64,000 bases of DNA from contig DEUM01000018.1 in the NCBI GenBank assembly GCA_002362575.1, forward strand, positions 1 to 64,000, in the 5' to 3' direction. Position numbers and translations under genes: made by a program. This document shows, one piece after another, positions 23,367-32,901 of this stretch. Numbering within the stretch: position 1 is the first letter of the stretch; every line of letters begins with the position of its first letter. Under the pieces are notes generated by a model that did not search any database, was not told the origin of the DNA, and was given only the letters and a program-made list of their open reading frames with translations. This stretch comes from Lachnoclostridium sp. UBA3262. Lineage in GTDB: Bacteria > Bacillota > Clostridia > Lachnospirales > Lachnospiraceae.

Positions 23367-25247
23367 TTAAACTGCCGTCTGATTGATTAACTTATCCAAC
23401 ACTTCATTCATTACTGATAATACTTTAAACTGATTAGAAAGCATATTCTGGAATATAATCAGGTCCGCTCCTTCTTCATCCTCATCCACACCGGATATAG
23501 ATTTACGATTTGTGTCAATCGCATACATCAAATCGCTCTGGCTCTTTGCCAAAGTCACAGCCTTCCTCGTATTAACGCCGAGTGTGGAAGAAAGAGACTG
23601 GATAAAGTCATCCGGTGCGCCGTGCACGAACATTGTTGATTTATCTTTCAAATCAAGCAGTCTCTGAAGATTCTCTCCGTTATCGTTACCAATACTCTGT
23701 CCGTCTGCCTTTACTTCCTTACATGCCAGCAGTCCGGTATCAGCAACAACCTCCTTTGTCACAGTGAAATTCAACGCTGTTATATAGTAGTAGGAACCGG
23801 TATAGGTACCGTCATCATTCTGTTTTGCCAGCGAAGTAAAGGAAGCATCTTTCCCATCCGTTCTCTCTGTGAAAATGAAATCATCCCCGGTTGCCTGTAC
23901 AGTTGCATTGAAGAAGTCAATTCCCATGTTATCATACAAATCATGTCCCTGATTCTGTACTGTATTAAATTCCTGTGCAAATGTCCTGACAAATTCATTC
24001 AGCTGTGACATGTAATACGGAATCCCTTTTACATTTACCGGAGTCCCGACATTTACGGCATATCCTTTATTCATCGCAATGTTCAGTGACTTGGCGTCTG
24101 CCACGTCCATAACATCATTTAATACAAACTCGTAAGTAAAGCTGCCATCTTCATCGACTTCAACACTAAATTCCTTATAGGTATATACCCGGTTATTGAT
24201 TGTGATTTCTCCATCATTCGCCGGGATATTCAGTTTCTGTACATCATTGATACTGCTGTCGGATAGTGTCAGAACAATGTTTCCTTCTTCATTGTTCTTA
24301 AGTGCGGATACTTTGCCCTGCAATGTTGTAGCGTTATTCCCATCCCGCATTTCAAACAGGGACTGGAGCTTTCCGCCCAAGGCATTTGTATATGGATTGA
24401 ATGTATTGCCATTCGCCCATTCAACCTTGTAGCATCCATCTATATCACCAAGATTGCTGTAAGTTTCTTTCTGTGCGATTTCCAGCTTATTTGTATGGTA
24501 AGTATCTACCAGTGGCCCGCCGTTAATATATACATAATACTGCGGAATACCGATACCGTCTGCTGCCGGGATTTCCTCTACCTTTACATTGCAGTATTGG
24601 GAAAGCTCATCCTCCAGCAGTGACCTCTGGTCCCGCAAATCATTTGCCACAGAGCCGTATGCCTCTACTGTATTGATTTGCTTCGTAATCGACACCAGTT
24701 TATCCGCAATGGCATTGATTTGGTCTACACAACCTTTAATTTCGGAATTGATTTTATCCTGCTCCTTCTGAAGATTGGTCGCCATATTTGTCACAAACGA
24801 AGTAAACGTCTGTGCTTCTGCCACTACTTTTTTACGGACAGTGTCATTATTTGGTTTCCCCTTCAAGTCGCTCAGCGCTGCGTAGAACTGGTCAAACGCA
24901 TCGCCAAACAGGGATTTGTCTTCACTGACTACATTTCCGCATACTACATCCTGTATCGCTTTTAAATAGTGAGCTTCTGTATCATATTTATTATAAGCTG
25001 AGCGGGTGCTCTGAAATTTTGTGTCATAATATGCGCTGCGCTGTCTGGAGATGCTGGAAACCTCTACACCAAACCCCTGTACACTCAGCGAGCTTTTATT
25101 TCCAACCATGGAAACACGGTTTGTCACCTGTCTGGAATATCCTTCCGTCTCAATATTGGCAACATTGTGCGCTGTCGTCTGGATTGCTGCATTATAAGTC
25201 ATCATACCTGACTTTGCAATCTCAAAACTTCCAAATGTAGATGCCAT
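23367..25247 (-). CDS. flgK: Flagellar hook-associated protein 1 (FlgK), second paralogue
   Basis: A 626-residue FlgK-type protein: FEIAKSGMMTYNAAIQTTAHNVANIETEGYSRQ carries the conserved rod/hook N-terminal motif (A-x-N-x-A-N-x-x-T-x-G-Y-S-R-Q). The C-terminus ends with QNMLSNQFKVLSVMNEVLDKLINQ, typical of FlgK. It starts 5 bp after the stop of the first FlgK gene. The two differ strongly in their middle parts. Both may form a mixed or alternative first junction zone; alternatively one has a different role. AGGAGG precedes the ATG. Confidence 0.88.
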   Translation of the reverse strand: MASTFGSFEIAKSGMMTYNAAIQTTAHNVANIETEGYSRQVTNRVSMVGNKSSLSVQGFGVEVSSISRQRSAYYDTKFQSTRSAYNKYDTEAHYLKAIQDVVCGNVVSEDKSLFGDAFDQFYAALSDLKGKPNNDTVRKKVVAEAQTFTSFVTNMATNLQKEQDKINSEIKGCVDQINAIADKLVSITKQINTVEAYGSVANDLRDQRSLLEDELSQYCNVKVEEIPAADGIGIPQYYVYINGGPLVDTYHTNKLEIAQKETYSNLGDIDGCYKVEWANGNTFNPYTNALGGKLQSLFEMRDGNNATTLQGKVSALKNNEEGNIVLTLSDSSINDVQKLNIPANDGEITINNRVYTYKEFSVEVDEDGSFTYEFVLNDVMDVADAKSLNIAMNKGYAVNVGTPVNVKGIPYYMSQLNEFVRTFAQEFNTVQNQGHDLYDNMGIDFFNATVQATGDDFIFTERTDGKDASFTSLAKQNDDGTYTGSYYYITALNFTVTKEVVADTGLLACKEVKADGQSIGNDNGENLQRLLDLKDKSTMFVHGAPDDFIQSLSSTLGVNTRKAVTLAKSQSDLMYAIDTNRKSISGVDEDEEGADLIIFQNMLSNQFKVLSVMNEVLDKLINQTAV

Positions 25248-25251
25248 ACTA

Positions 25252-27042
25252 TCAGCCTCCTAATCTTTCTATCAAATACTCTAACATTTCTGCAACCGTT
25301 GTAATGTACCGGGAAGAAGCATCGTAACAGCGCTGGAACTTAATCAGCTCGGCTAGCTCCTCCTCCGAAGATACTCCCATTACGTTCTGTCTTTCTGTGT
25401 CTGCTGTTGCCACGGTAAGCTCCTGATTTTCTATAATACCATTCCACACATCCCCCTGCGTCGCTAAATCCGTCACCATGTTCGTATAAAAATCAAATGA
25501 ATTGTAGCTTGACATGGAATCCGGAGTAAGGGAACCGATTTTATTGTGCATACGCTCCGCTATCTCACGCATCTCATCATGTGCATAGCTGTTATGAGCA
25601 TCGCTCTTGTCGTTAAATTTTACCGGGAGTGTCGAACAATCCTTTAACAGAACCGGATTGATTTCGAGCTGGTTAATCGTATACAGGCTGTATACATCCT
25701 CCGGATCTTCTTCATTGTATCGGTATACTTCAATACTGTCCTGCGTACCGTCATCCAGAGTAACGGTAACTGTTTCTTTCGTATATCTCTCACAGTTTCT
25801 CCGGGTAAAAAGTTCTGTTCCCATCGTTTTATATTCATCGTCACCGATAAATGCCTTATCCTCATCCAACACGCGGATTGTGGAGCCGTCAGCCAGCGTC
25901 AGCTCTTTGTTCGGGCAAAAGCCATCGTTAATCAGTGTGACAATCCCATGAACCAAAGTATCAAGCTGGCTCTGAACCTTCATAACGACAGACGCTCCTA
26001 CACTGTCATTGTACGCCTCTAAATCTTTTGAGTACTGACTCATTGCATTAACGTAGGCTTTTCTGTCAAGCCCTCCGTCTGCATTTCTGTAATCTTCTTC
26101 TTTTGGCTTAACCGGCATATTCGTATAGTTTGCCGCATAGGAACCTCTTGCTACCAATATTCCTCTCAGAGAACCGACGTCTGTGTTGTTACTCGTGGAA
26201 AACTTCAGGCTGTCATTTCTAAAATAATCCCCTCCGCTTTCCCAGACCGGTTTCAAAAGCCTTGAAGTCGAGCTTTCATATTCTGTTGTCAAAAAGTACT
26301 GTCTTGTCGCATCCAGCAGATAAGCTCCCTCTGTATATATGGCAATCGTACCATCCTTTTCTTCTTTCACTTCAAAATTTATCATTTCACCCAGCTGGTC
26401 AAGATATTCATTTCTCTTGTCACGGTAATCATTCGCAGACTCACCGTTTGCCTCATACTTCTGAATCTGTTTGTTCAGCGCCTTGATTTCTGTAACAATG
26501 TCGTTAATCTGGTCAACCTGCTTTTTTACTTCCATATTCAGACTTGTCTGGTATGTATTCAGCTGTCCCTGTACTACCTTGGCGCGTTCCACAAACTGAG
26601 AGGCTACCGACACAACCTGTTCCTTAATGACAATACTGTCTGCTTTTACATTTCCCAATGAACTCAGAGCGTTGTACAAATCATTTATTCCGGCAGAAAA
26701 TTCCTGTCCCTGCAGTTCACCAAGCATATCTTCAATTTCCAAGGTCGCTTTCTGATTTGCTTCATAAAAACCCTGACGGCCTACCTGAAGGCGATACTGC
26801 TCATCCAGAAAGGTGTTCCGTATCTGTCTTGTCTTTACAATAACGGTTCCTGTACCGACCTGAATCACATTGTTATGTGCCCCCAGTGTATTCTGGTAAA
26901 AGGAGTCTGATACAATAACCTGCTGCCTTGTATATCCCTTTGTCTGGGCATTGGCAAGATTATGTGAAGTTGTATTTAAAGAGGCCTGTGCCGATTTCAG
27001 TCCCGACACGCCCGCATTAAAACTTGTCAATAGATTTGCCAT
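25252..27042 (-). CDS. flgK: Flagellar hook-associated protein 1 (FlgK), first paralogue
   Basis: A 596-residue FlgK: N-terminal FNAGVSGLKSAQASLNTTSHNLANAQTKGYTRQ is the classic motif, and the C-terminus (LAELIKFQRCYDASSRYITTVAEMLEYLIERLG) is the conserved FlgK helix. FlgK is exported with FlgN help and joins hook to filament. AAAGGA precedes the ATG. This copy is closer to ordinary FlgK than the next gene. Confidence 0.92.
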   Translation of the reverse strand: MANLLTSFNAGVSGLKSAQASLNTTSHNLANAQTKGYTRQQVIVSDSFYQNTLGAHNNVIQVGTGTVIVKTRQIRNTFLDEQYRLQVGRQGFYEANQKATLEIEDMLGELQGQEFSAGINDLYNALSSLGNVKADSIVIKEQVVSVASQFVERAKVVQGQLNTYQTSLNMEVKKQVDQINDIVTEIKALNKQIQKYEANGESANDYRDKRNEYLDQLGEMINFEVKEEKDGTIAIYTEGAYLLDATRQYFLTTEYESSTSRLLKPVWESGGDYFRNDSLKFSTSNNTDVGSLRGILVARGSYAANYTNMPVKPKEEDYRNADGGLDRKAYVNAMSQYSKDLEAYNDSVGASVVMKVQSQLDTLVHGIVTLINDGFCPNKELTLADGSTIRVLDEDKAFIGDDEYKTMGTELFTRRNCERYTKETVTVTLDDGTQDSIEVYRYNEEDPEDVYSLYTINQLEINPVLLKDCSTLPVKFNDKSDAHNSYAHDEMREIAERMHNKIGSLTPDSMSSYNSFDFYTNMVTDLATQGDVWNGIIENQELTVATADTERQNVMGVSSEEELAELIKFQRCYDASSRYITTVAEMLEYLIERLGG

Positions 27043-27144
27043 TTTACAACGTCCTTTCCTAAAAACTTTTCTATAGAAAACAGAAATACACCAATGTCTT
27101 GAAAAGTATTTCCGTGTGATTCCAATTAAATATTTGAAATCACA

Positions 27145-27660
27145 CTACTGCTTGGCGTCGAACATACCATGCGGCGGCGCCATTCCAGCAACTTCCGAAG
27201 CATTGCTGGAATAATTGCTGCTTCCCGAAGACATCCGTGTACTCCTTATCACATTCATATTAAATTCAACCATTTCCATTGATTCTTTTAATAAATCTTT
27301 GTTCTGGTCATTTAACTCCTGCAGACGCATTACTGTTTTCCGTAACCTGTCATGCACTTCCTGCAGCTTCTCCTGATCTTGCGGCTGATTCTTTAAGACT
27401 TCTTCAATCTGCTCAAGCGTGATGGTTTTCGGATCCTTCCCGAGAACGGTTGCAATATCATTTGCGACCTGTTCCCGTTTCTGTTCCAAAGCGGCCGTCT
27501 TATCCACCAGCTCGTGCTCTCTGACTGTTATGTCCTGTAATGACTTTAAGTCATTCGCTATAATCGCCCTTGTCTTTTCCTCCTGTACAGGAATCAATTC
27601 TCTGTACAGACTTTCTTCAGCGTCTAAGGTCTGAATCAACTCCTCCATCAAACTCGCCAA
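27145..27660 (-). CDS. flgN: Flagellar export chaperone FlgN
   Basis: 171 residues, FlgN family: helical, EELIQTLDAEESLYRELIPVQEEKTRAIIANDLKSLQ and a C-terminal LNDQNKDLLKESMEMVEFNMNVI helix, followed by a Ser/Asn-rich disordered tail. FlgN binds FlgK and FlgL before export. The best start is TTG at 27660, eight bases after AGGAGG; the first ATG is four codons later and too far from the site. Between flgM and flgK, as usual. Confidence 0.9.
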   Translation of the reverse strand: MASLMEELIQTLDAEESLYRELIPVQEEKTRAIIANDLKSLQDITVREHELVDKTAALEQKREQVANDIATVLGKDPKTITLEQIEEVLKNQPQDQEKLQEVHDRLRKTVMRLQELNDQNKDLLKESMEMVEFNMNVIRSTRMSSGSSNYSSNASEVAGMAPPHGMFDAKQ

Positions 27661-27680
27661 ATGAAATTCCTCCTATCGGA

Positions 27681-27950
27681 CTAAGAAAGCAATTTATCTG
27701 CCATCTTTTCAGCAACATCTTCCAGAGATACCGAATATGTTCCTGCTGCCATCTGTGCCCGGATTTCTTTAATCTTATCTTCGCGCACATCAGAACTCTG
27801 GCTTGCTGCCTGTTTTGCCACCTGATAAGCGCTGCCAAAACTTGAAATCTCTAAAGAATCCTTGCTGCTCGTCTTTCCAGACTTTGCACCATTCTTTGAT
27901 TTATTGGTATTATAGAGTTGATTTACCTGCATATAAGCATCAATTCTCAT
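27681..27950 (-). CDS. flgM: Anti-sigma-28 factor FlgM
   Basis: 89 residues with the FlgM pattern: MRIDAYMQVNQLYN, a disordered Ser/Lys middle, and a C-terminal helix pair (DKIKEIRAQMAAGTYSVSLEDVAEKMADKLL) that holds the sigma factor. FlgM inhibits sigma-28 until exported through the completed hook. GGAGG precedes the ATG at 27950. It opens the flgM-flgN-flgK-flgK-flgL-fliW-csrA unit. Its presence supports the sigma-28 promoters called here; the sigma factor gene itself is not in the window. Confidence 0.92.
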   Translation of the reverse strand: MRIDAYMQVNQLYNTNKSKNGAKSGKTSSKDSLEISSFGSAYQVAKQAASQSSDVREDKIKEIRAQMAAGTYSVSLEDVAEKMADKLLS

Positions 27951-28009
27951 GACTCTACCTCCATTCCTACAACTTCGAAACATTGTTCATTTCATGTTCC
28001 TTACTATAT

Positions 28010-28036
28010 TTATCGGACATTGTTTCGGATTCCTTA
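28010..28036 (-). promoter_or_regulatory. Sigma-28-type promoter of the flgM operon
   Basis: TAAG (28036-28033), 15 bp, TCCGATAA (28017-28010) on the minus strand, 60 bp before flgM. Both boxes differ by one or two bases from consensus, and spacing equals that of the flagellin promoter. Confidence 0.65.
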
Positions 28037-28054
28037 GCCTCTTTTTAAATCTTT

Positions 28055-30325
28055 TTATATTTCCAGTGACGCTTTCTGTCCCTTCGCCGCCCGTTTCCGG
28101 TTGCGGACTCTCCTCGCATTCAGAGTCTTTCCGTTATATTCAAAGGTCTCTGCAGAAGGTGGAACAGCCGTCGCAAATACAAGAAAATCATTTTTATCAA
28201 GCGCAATCGCCTTTACTCCCCGGCTCGTTTTCTTAAATTCACTGACTTCATTTACAGCAAATCCGAGAGAGAGTCCCTTATCTGTCAGTAGAATGACCTT
28301 CTTTGTCCCTGCCAGCACTTCACCTGCTGTCAGAAGGGAGACATCTACCAGCTCATCCTCTGCATCCAGCTTTGTAGCCGCCACCTGAAGTCTGGCCGTC
28401 TCAAACTCAACGCCGGACACCAGCTTGATGTAACCGCTCTTAGTCGTAAACATCAGCATGGATTCAAACAAATCTTCAAAACTTACATATAACAGCCCTT
28501 CGTCATTATTATCCATCTTACATAATGAATGAATCAGCGCTCCCTTGTCTTTCATTTTACAACGCGGAATCTTATCTGCCTTTACTTGATGCATGCTTCC
28601 CGTGTTTGTAAAAATACAAAGCTTATCGGTATTTTTCATTTTTACAATCGTAGTAAATTCCTTCTTTGTTTCCTCATTTGCCCGTCCGAACGCTGCCGCA
28701 TCTACCGCCTTCGTATAGCCGAACCGGTCAATGCAGATATACAAATCTTCTATAACAACCTTTTCCACATAAGCATTTGTTACCGCATCGGTCAGCATCG
28801 TTTTTCTCGCTGTCGCAAAGGTCTTCTTATACTCACGTAGTCTCCCTTTAATTACCTTATACAGTTCTTTCACATCAGAAAGAACCTTTTCATACTCTGC
28901 AATGTCCGCCAGCAGACTGTCATTTTCTTCATGAAGTTTGAGAATCTCAAGTCCGATTAACTTGCTGAGCGGCATGGCAAGAATGGCGTCTGCCTGCACC
29001 TCCGTAAACAAAAGTGTTTTCGCCTGTTTTTCAGAATCAGCGCTTTTGAAACGGATATCTGTCGTCACGCCTTCAATCAGACACGCCTTTGCCTGCCTGA
29101 CAGAGGAAGAACCACGCAGGATTTCAATAATCAAATCAATGACATCCGTCGCCTTCATCAGACCTTCCACAATCTCCAGACGCTTCTTTGCCTTCTCCAA
29201 CAGGAAGCGGTATTCCTTCGAGTATAAATCTTCCTGAAACAGCACAAATTCCTCAATCATGGATTTGAGACTGAACACCTTCGGCTGTCCGTTTCCCGAT
29301 TCCGACGGCTTAATCGCTAACAGATTGACGCCATATGTATCTTCCATCTGTGTCTTTTTATACAGACCATTCAGAAGATTTTCAATATTCCTGTCCTTTT
29401 TTACCTCTATAACAATCCGGATTCCCTCTTTGGAGGACTCATCCCGGACATCATAGATTTCGTCAAATACTTTTTCCCTGACTAAGGAAGCCAGATTTTC
29501 TACTAGTTTTGCCTTATTTCCTGAAATTGTATACGGAATTTCTGTAATAATGATATTTTTTCTGCCATTATCGCCCTTTTCCACTTCTGTCTTTGCACGG
29601 AGACGAACTTTCCCCTCGCCCTTCTCATAGATTTCCCTCATTTCGGAAGCATTGACGATAATACCTCCGGTCGGAAAGTCCGGAGCCGGGATGTAATCCA
29701 TCAGCTTGTCAAGGGAAATTCCCGGTCTGTCCATATAGGCAATGACAGCGTCAATCACCTCTCCTGGATTGTGCGGCGGTATATTGGTCGCCATTCCTAC
29801 GGCAATACCGGTCGTTCCATTGATTAAAAGGTTCGGAAGCATAGCCGGAAGAACAGTTGGTTCTTTTTCACTGTCGTCAAAGTTTGGCATAAACTCTACC
29901 AGCCCTTTTTCCAGATTGGCAAGCATCGTCATAGCCGCCGGCGAAAGGCGTGCCTCGGTATAACGCATAGCCGCCGCCCCGTCACCGTCAATAGAGCCAA
30001 AGTTTCCATGTCCATCTACAAGCGGCGTATTCAATGAATAATTTTCTGTCATGTGTACAAGCGCATCATAAATAGAAGAATCACCGTGCGGGTGGTACTT
30101 ACCCATCGTATCACCGACAATACGGGCACTCTTTCTGTGCGGCTTATCCGGCGACAATCCCAGCTCCTTCATCGCATACAGGATTCTCCTCTGCACCGGC
30201 TTTAAACCGTCCCTCACATCCGGAAGCGCACGCTCCACAATAACGCTAATCGCATAATCACGAAACGACGTTTTCATTTCTTCTGAAAAATCCAGTTGAA
30301 TTACATTTTCCATACTCTGACTCAT
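28055..30325 (-). CDS. Type IIA DNA topoisomerase subunit A (GyrA/ParC family)
   Basis: A 756-residue subunit [39 protein letters not shown] (quinolone-determining region with Ser and Asp kept) and the catalytic Tyr in [12 protein letters not shown] are present. The C-terminal beta-pinwheel is short, and I do not see a clear GyrA box (QRRGGKG type). This favours a topoisomerase IV-like or second gyrase-like pair over the main gyrase, but the call between gyrA and parC is not safe by eye. It follows subunit B by 28 bp in the same operon. Confidence 0.88.
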   Translation of the reverse strand: MSQSMENVIQLDFSEEMKTSFRDYAISVIVERALPDVRDGLKPVQRRILYAMKELGLSPDKPHRKSARIVGDTMGKYHPHGDSSIYDALVHMTENYSLNTPLVDGHGNFGSIDGDGAAAMRYTEARLSPAAMTMLANLEKGLVEFMPNFDDSEKEPTVLPAMLPNLLINGTTGIAVGMATNIPPHNPGEVIDAVIAYMDRPGISLDKLMDYIPAPDFPTGGIIVNASEMREIYEKGEGKVRLRAKTEVEKGDNGRKNIIITEIPYTISGNKAKLVENLASLVREKVFDEIYDVRDESSKEGIRIVIEVKKDRNIENLLNGLYKKTQMEDTYGVNLLAIKPSESGNGQPKVFSLKSMIEEFVLFQEDLYSKEYRFLLEKAKKRLEIVEGLMKATDVIDLIIEILRGSSSVRQAKACLIEGVTTDIRFKSADSEKQAKTLLFTEVQADAILAMPLSKLIGLEILKLHEENDSLLADIAEYEKVLSDVKELYKVIKGRLREYKKTFATARKTMLTDAVTNAYVEKVVIEDLYICIDRFGYTKAVDAAAFGRANEETKKEFTTIVKMKNTDKLCIFTNTGSMHQVKADKIPRCKMKDKGALIHSLCKMDNNDEGLLYVSFEDLFESMLMFTTKSGYIKLVSGVEFETARLQVAATKLDAEDELVDVSLLTAGEVLAGTKKVILLTDKGLSLGFAVNEVSEFKKTSRGVKAIALDKNDFLVFATAVPPSAETFEYNGKTLNARRVRNRKRAAKGQKASLEI

Positions 30326-30353
30326 TTTTTACTCCATTCCGAGAACATATCTC

Positions 30354-32282
30354 TTATATATCCAGATTCGCATATTTTGCTTCTTCCATAATAAATTGGC
30401 GGCGCGGCGGCACATTGCTTCCCATCAGTAAATCGGTCACTTCGTCTGCCTCCACCGTATCGCTGATAGAAACCTGTGCAAGGATTCTGCTGTCCGGATC
30501 GAGCGTTGTCTCCCAAAGCTGGGTGTCATCCATCTCCCCCAGACCTTTATATCTCTGTAAATCCAATATCTTTTTCCCTGTCTTTCGGAACTTTTCCAAT
30601 TCAAAGTCGTTAAACAGATATTCCGACACCTTTTGTTTCTTCTTTTTCGAAGTATCTTCATAGGAAACCCGGTACAGCGGCGGAAGCCCTCTGTATATTT
30701 TCCCCTGATAAATCAACTCTGGCATAAAACGGTAAAAGAATGTCAGAAGAAGGGTACTGATATGGGCGCCGTCCACATCGGCATCAGTCAGAATAATAAT
30801 TTTGTCATATCTCAACTTGCTGATATCAAAATTCTCTCCAATTCCACAGCCAAAAGCGGCAATCATTGTTTTTATTTCATTGTTCACAAGAATTTTCTCA
30901 AGCGGCGCTTTCTCTACATTTAAAATTTTTCCCCGCAGCGGAAGCACTGCCTGTGTCCTGCGGTTTCTCGCTGTCTTTACTGTGCCGCCCGCCGAATCAC
31001 CCTCGACAATGTAAATCTCGCACTCCTCCGCTTTTTTGGATGAGCATGCCGCAAGCTTGCTCTTTGTGTCCACATCCAATAACTGCTTCATCACCGTCTT
31101 TCTCGCCTTGTCGCTCGCAGTACGCGCTTTATATGATTTATGTACATTCTCTAAAATCCGTTTCAGCACTTCTACATTTTTATCAAAATAGCGCTGTGCT
31201 TCCAGATTAAACACCTCATCTACCGCTGTTTTGGCATCCGTGTTCCCAAGCTTATTTTTTGTCTGACTCTCAAACTGCGGATCCGGATGCTTGATGGATA
31301 CGATGGCAACAATACCATTTCGTATATCTTTTCCGTCAAAATTATCCTCGTTATTTTTCAAAAAATTCAGTTCCCTTGCATACTGATTCATAATACGCGT
31401 CAGGGCAATTTTAAACCCGGTTACAAGCGTTCCGCCGTCTGCTACATTGATTCGGTTACAGTACGAGTTTATTTGCTCTCCGTAGCTCTGTGTGTACTGA
31501 AAAGCGACTTCAACTTCAATGTCCCCGCTTTTTCCTTCTATATAAATAACATCTTTGTGAAGTACCGCCGCTTCGCGGTTTATATATTGTATATAGCTCT
31601 GGATACCAAATTCCTCCAGATATACCTTTTCCTCTCCTGTATGTTCATCTTTAAATACAATTTTCAGATTCTTATTCAGATAAGCAATCTCTTTCAATTT
31701 TTTCCGGATTGTTTCCGGTTTAAACTCTACTGTCTCAAAAATCGAATCATCCGGATAAAAGGTAACCGTCGTTCCAGTGTTGTTTTTGGCGCATTTCCCG
31801 ACAACCGGCAGGAGTCCTTTTTCCAGCTTAGTTACCGGCTTTCCTCCATCCCTGTACTCGTCTCTGTATATTTTTCCATCCTTACGCACTTCAACGGTCA
31901 TTTTACTTGAGAGTGCATTGACAACCGATGCACCTACACCATGCAGACCACCGGAAACCTTATACACATCGCTGTTAAATTTCCCGCCTGCATGGAGAAT
32001 CGTATAGACGACACGGACCGTCGGTATCTTTTTCACCGGATGTAAATCAACCGGGACGCCGCGACCGTTATCCTCTATGACAACGCCGCCGTCTTTTAAC
32101 AGCGTCAGGTGAAGTTCATCGCAGACGCCTGCCAGATGCTCGTCAATACCGTTATCAAGAATCTCCCAAATCATATGATGAAGCCCTCTTGTTCCGGTAC
32201 TTCCGATATACATGCCGGGACGCTTGCGGACGGCCTCTAACCCCTCTAAGATTACAATATCACTTCCACTATAATTACTCAT
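30354..32282 (-). CDS. Type IIA DNA topoisomerase subunit B (GyrB/ParE family)
   Basis: A 642-residue subunit B from the ATG at 32282. It has an ATPase with EAVRKRPGMYIGST, DNGRGVPVD and GGLHGVGASVVNALS, and a TOPRIM domain with VEGDSAGG and DADVDGAHI. The C-terminus ends LMGSNVPPRRQFI. An in-frame extension to 32414 covers the promoter region and is not credible. TTGAAA-N17-TATAAT lies upstream. It is not next to dnaA/recF in this window, so it may be the second topoisomerase pair of the genome. Confidence 0.88.
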   Translation of the reverse strand: MSNYSGSDIVILEGLEAVRKRPGMYIGSTGTRGLHHMIWEILDNGIDEHLAGVCDELHLTLLKDGGVVIEDNGRGVPVDLHPVKKIPTVRVVYTILHAGGKFNSDVYKVSGGLHGVGASVVNALSSKMTVEVRKDGKIYRDEYRDGGKPVTKLEKGLLPVVGKCAKNNTGTTVTFYPDDSIFETVEFKPETIRKKLKEIAYLNKNLKIVFKDEHTGEEKVYLEEFGIQSYIQYINREAAVLHKDVIYIEGKSGDIEVEVAFQYTQSYGEQINSYCNRINVADGGTLVTGFKIALTRIMNQYARELNFLKNNEDNFDGKDIRNGIVAIVSIKHPDPQFESQTKNKLGNTDAKTAVDEVFNLEAQRYFDKNVEVLKRILENVHKSYKARTASDKARKTVMKQLLDVDTKSKLAACSSKKAEECEIYIVEGDSAGGTVKTARNRRTQAVLPLRGKILNVEKAPLEKILVNNEIKTMIAAFGCGIGENFDISKLRYDKIIILTDADVDGAHISTLLLTFFYRFMPELIYQGKIYRGLPPLYRVSYEDTSKKKKQKVSEYLFNDFELEKFRKTGKKILDLQRYKGLGEMDDTQLWETTLDPDSRILAQVSISDTVEADEVTDLLMGSNVPPRRQFIMEEAKYANLDI

Positions 32283-32358
32283 TTGCCAAAAACCCTCACA
32301 TTCTTCTTTACAGCCACTACAACAGCTTGTGCCTGTCCGGCTGATTTTTACCACATTT

Positions 32359-32387
32359 ATTATAAAGCAAACAAATGTTTTTTTCAA
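32359..32387 (-). promoter_or_regulatory. Sigma-A promoter of the topoisomerase operon
   Basis: TTGAAA (32387-32382), 17 bp, TATAAT (32364-32359) on the minus strand, 77 bp before the subunit B start. Confidence 0.75.
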
Positions 32388-32405
32388 CTTTTTATTTTTT
32401 GCTGC

Positions 32406-32786
32406 GTAGGGCAATTGCTGAATCCCTTGCAGTTATGCGGCGGATATCCTACCGTTTCCCGCACGAGATATCACTCCCGACGAAAAATACATTGTTTCCT
32501 CTGTTTACTAAGGGCTCCCGCCGCCCTTCGCTAAACTCGTTGTCTGCTGTCATTTTCTCCTGCCTTTTGGCAGTGTTGCCGCCCGTCGGTCCTTATGCAC
32601 CACTACGTGGCGGCCCCTAGTGAAAACGGCTGCCAAAAGGCAGAAAAATGACAACAGACACCTCAGGCAGTGCTTGGGCGGCATATTTGTAAACAGAAGA
32701 AACAATATTTTTCGGGAAGTGATATAACGACAGGAAACGGTAGGATATCCGCCATGCCAACACAAATGATTCAGCAATTGCCTTAC
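32406..32786. repeat. Large imperfect palindrome (about 380 bp) between two divergent promoters
   Basis: The left arm (32406-32572) and the reverse complement of the right arm (about 32632-32786) match over most of their length. Shared blocks include GGCAATTGCTGAATC, GCGGATATCCTACCGTTTCC, GATATCACT/GATATAAC, GTTTC-TCTGTTTAC, GCCGCCC and CTGCCTTTTGGCAG. No convincing gene is inside. It fills the 400 bp between the topoisomerase and lysA promoters. It could be a MITE-like element or a cruciform-forming repeat; related blocks recur at 55148-55232. Confidence 0.75.
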
Positions 32787-32801
32787 GCTTTCTTATTTTA
32801 T

Positions 32802-32830
32802 TTGACAGTACAAAGAAAACGCTCTATACT
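32802..32830 (+). promoter_or_regulatory. Sigma-A promoter of lysA
   Basis: TTGACA (32802-32807), 17 bp, TATACT (32825-32830), 71 bp before the lysA ATG. Confidence 0.8.
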
Positions 32831-32901
32831 AAGAAAAGCAAAAGAGAATTTTCATAAATTCCGCAATGGTATAGCGGAAAAGTTTCAAAACGGAGGTAAA
32901 A

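Noticed and set aside
18445..27042. Plus-strand frames of 60-110 codons inside flagellar genes
   Set aside because: These are antisense shadows of long, well-supported genes and lack start signals.
32400..32900. Small coding frames within the 32.4-kb palindrome
   Set aside because: They overlap inverted-repeat arms, lack ribosome sites and have no sensible composition; the region is better explained as a repeat.
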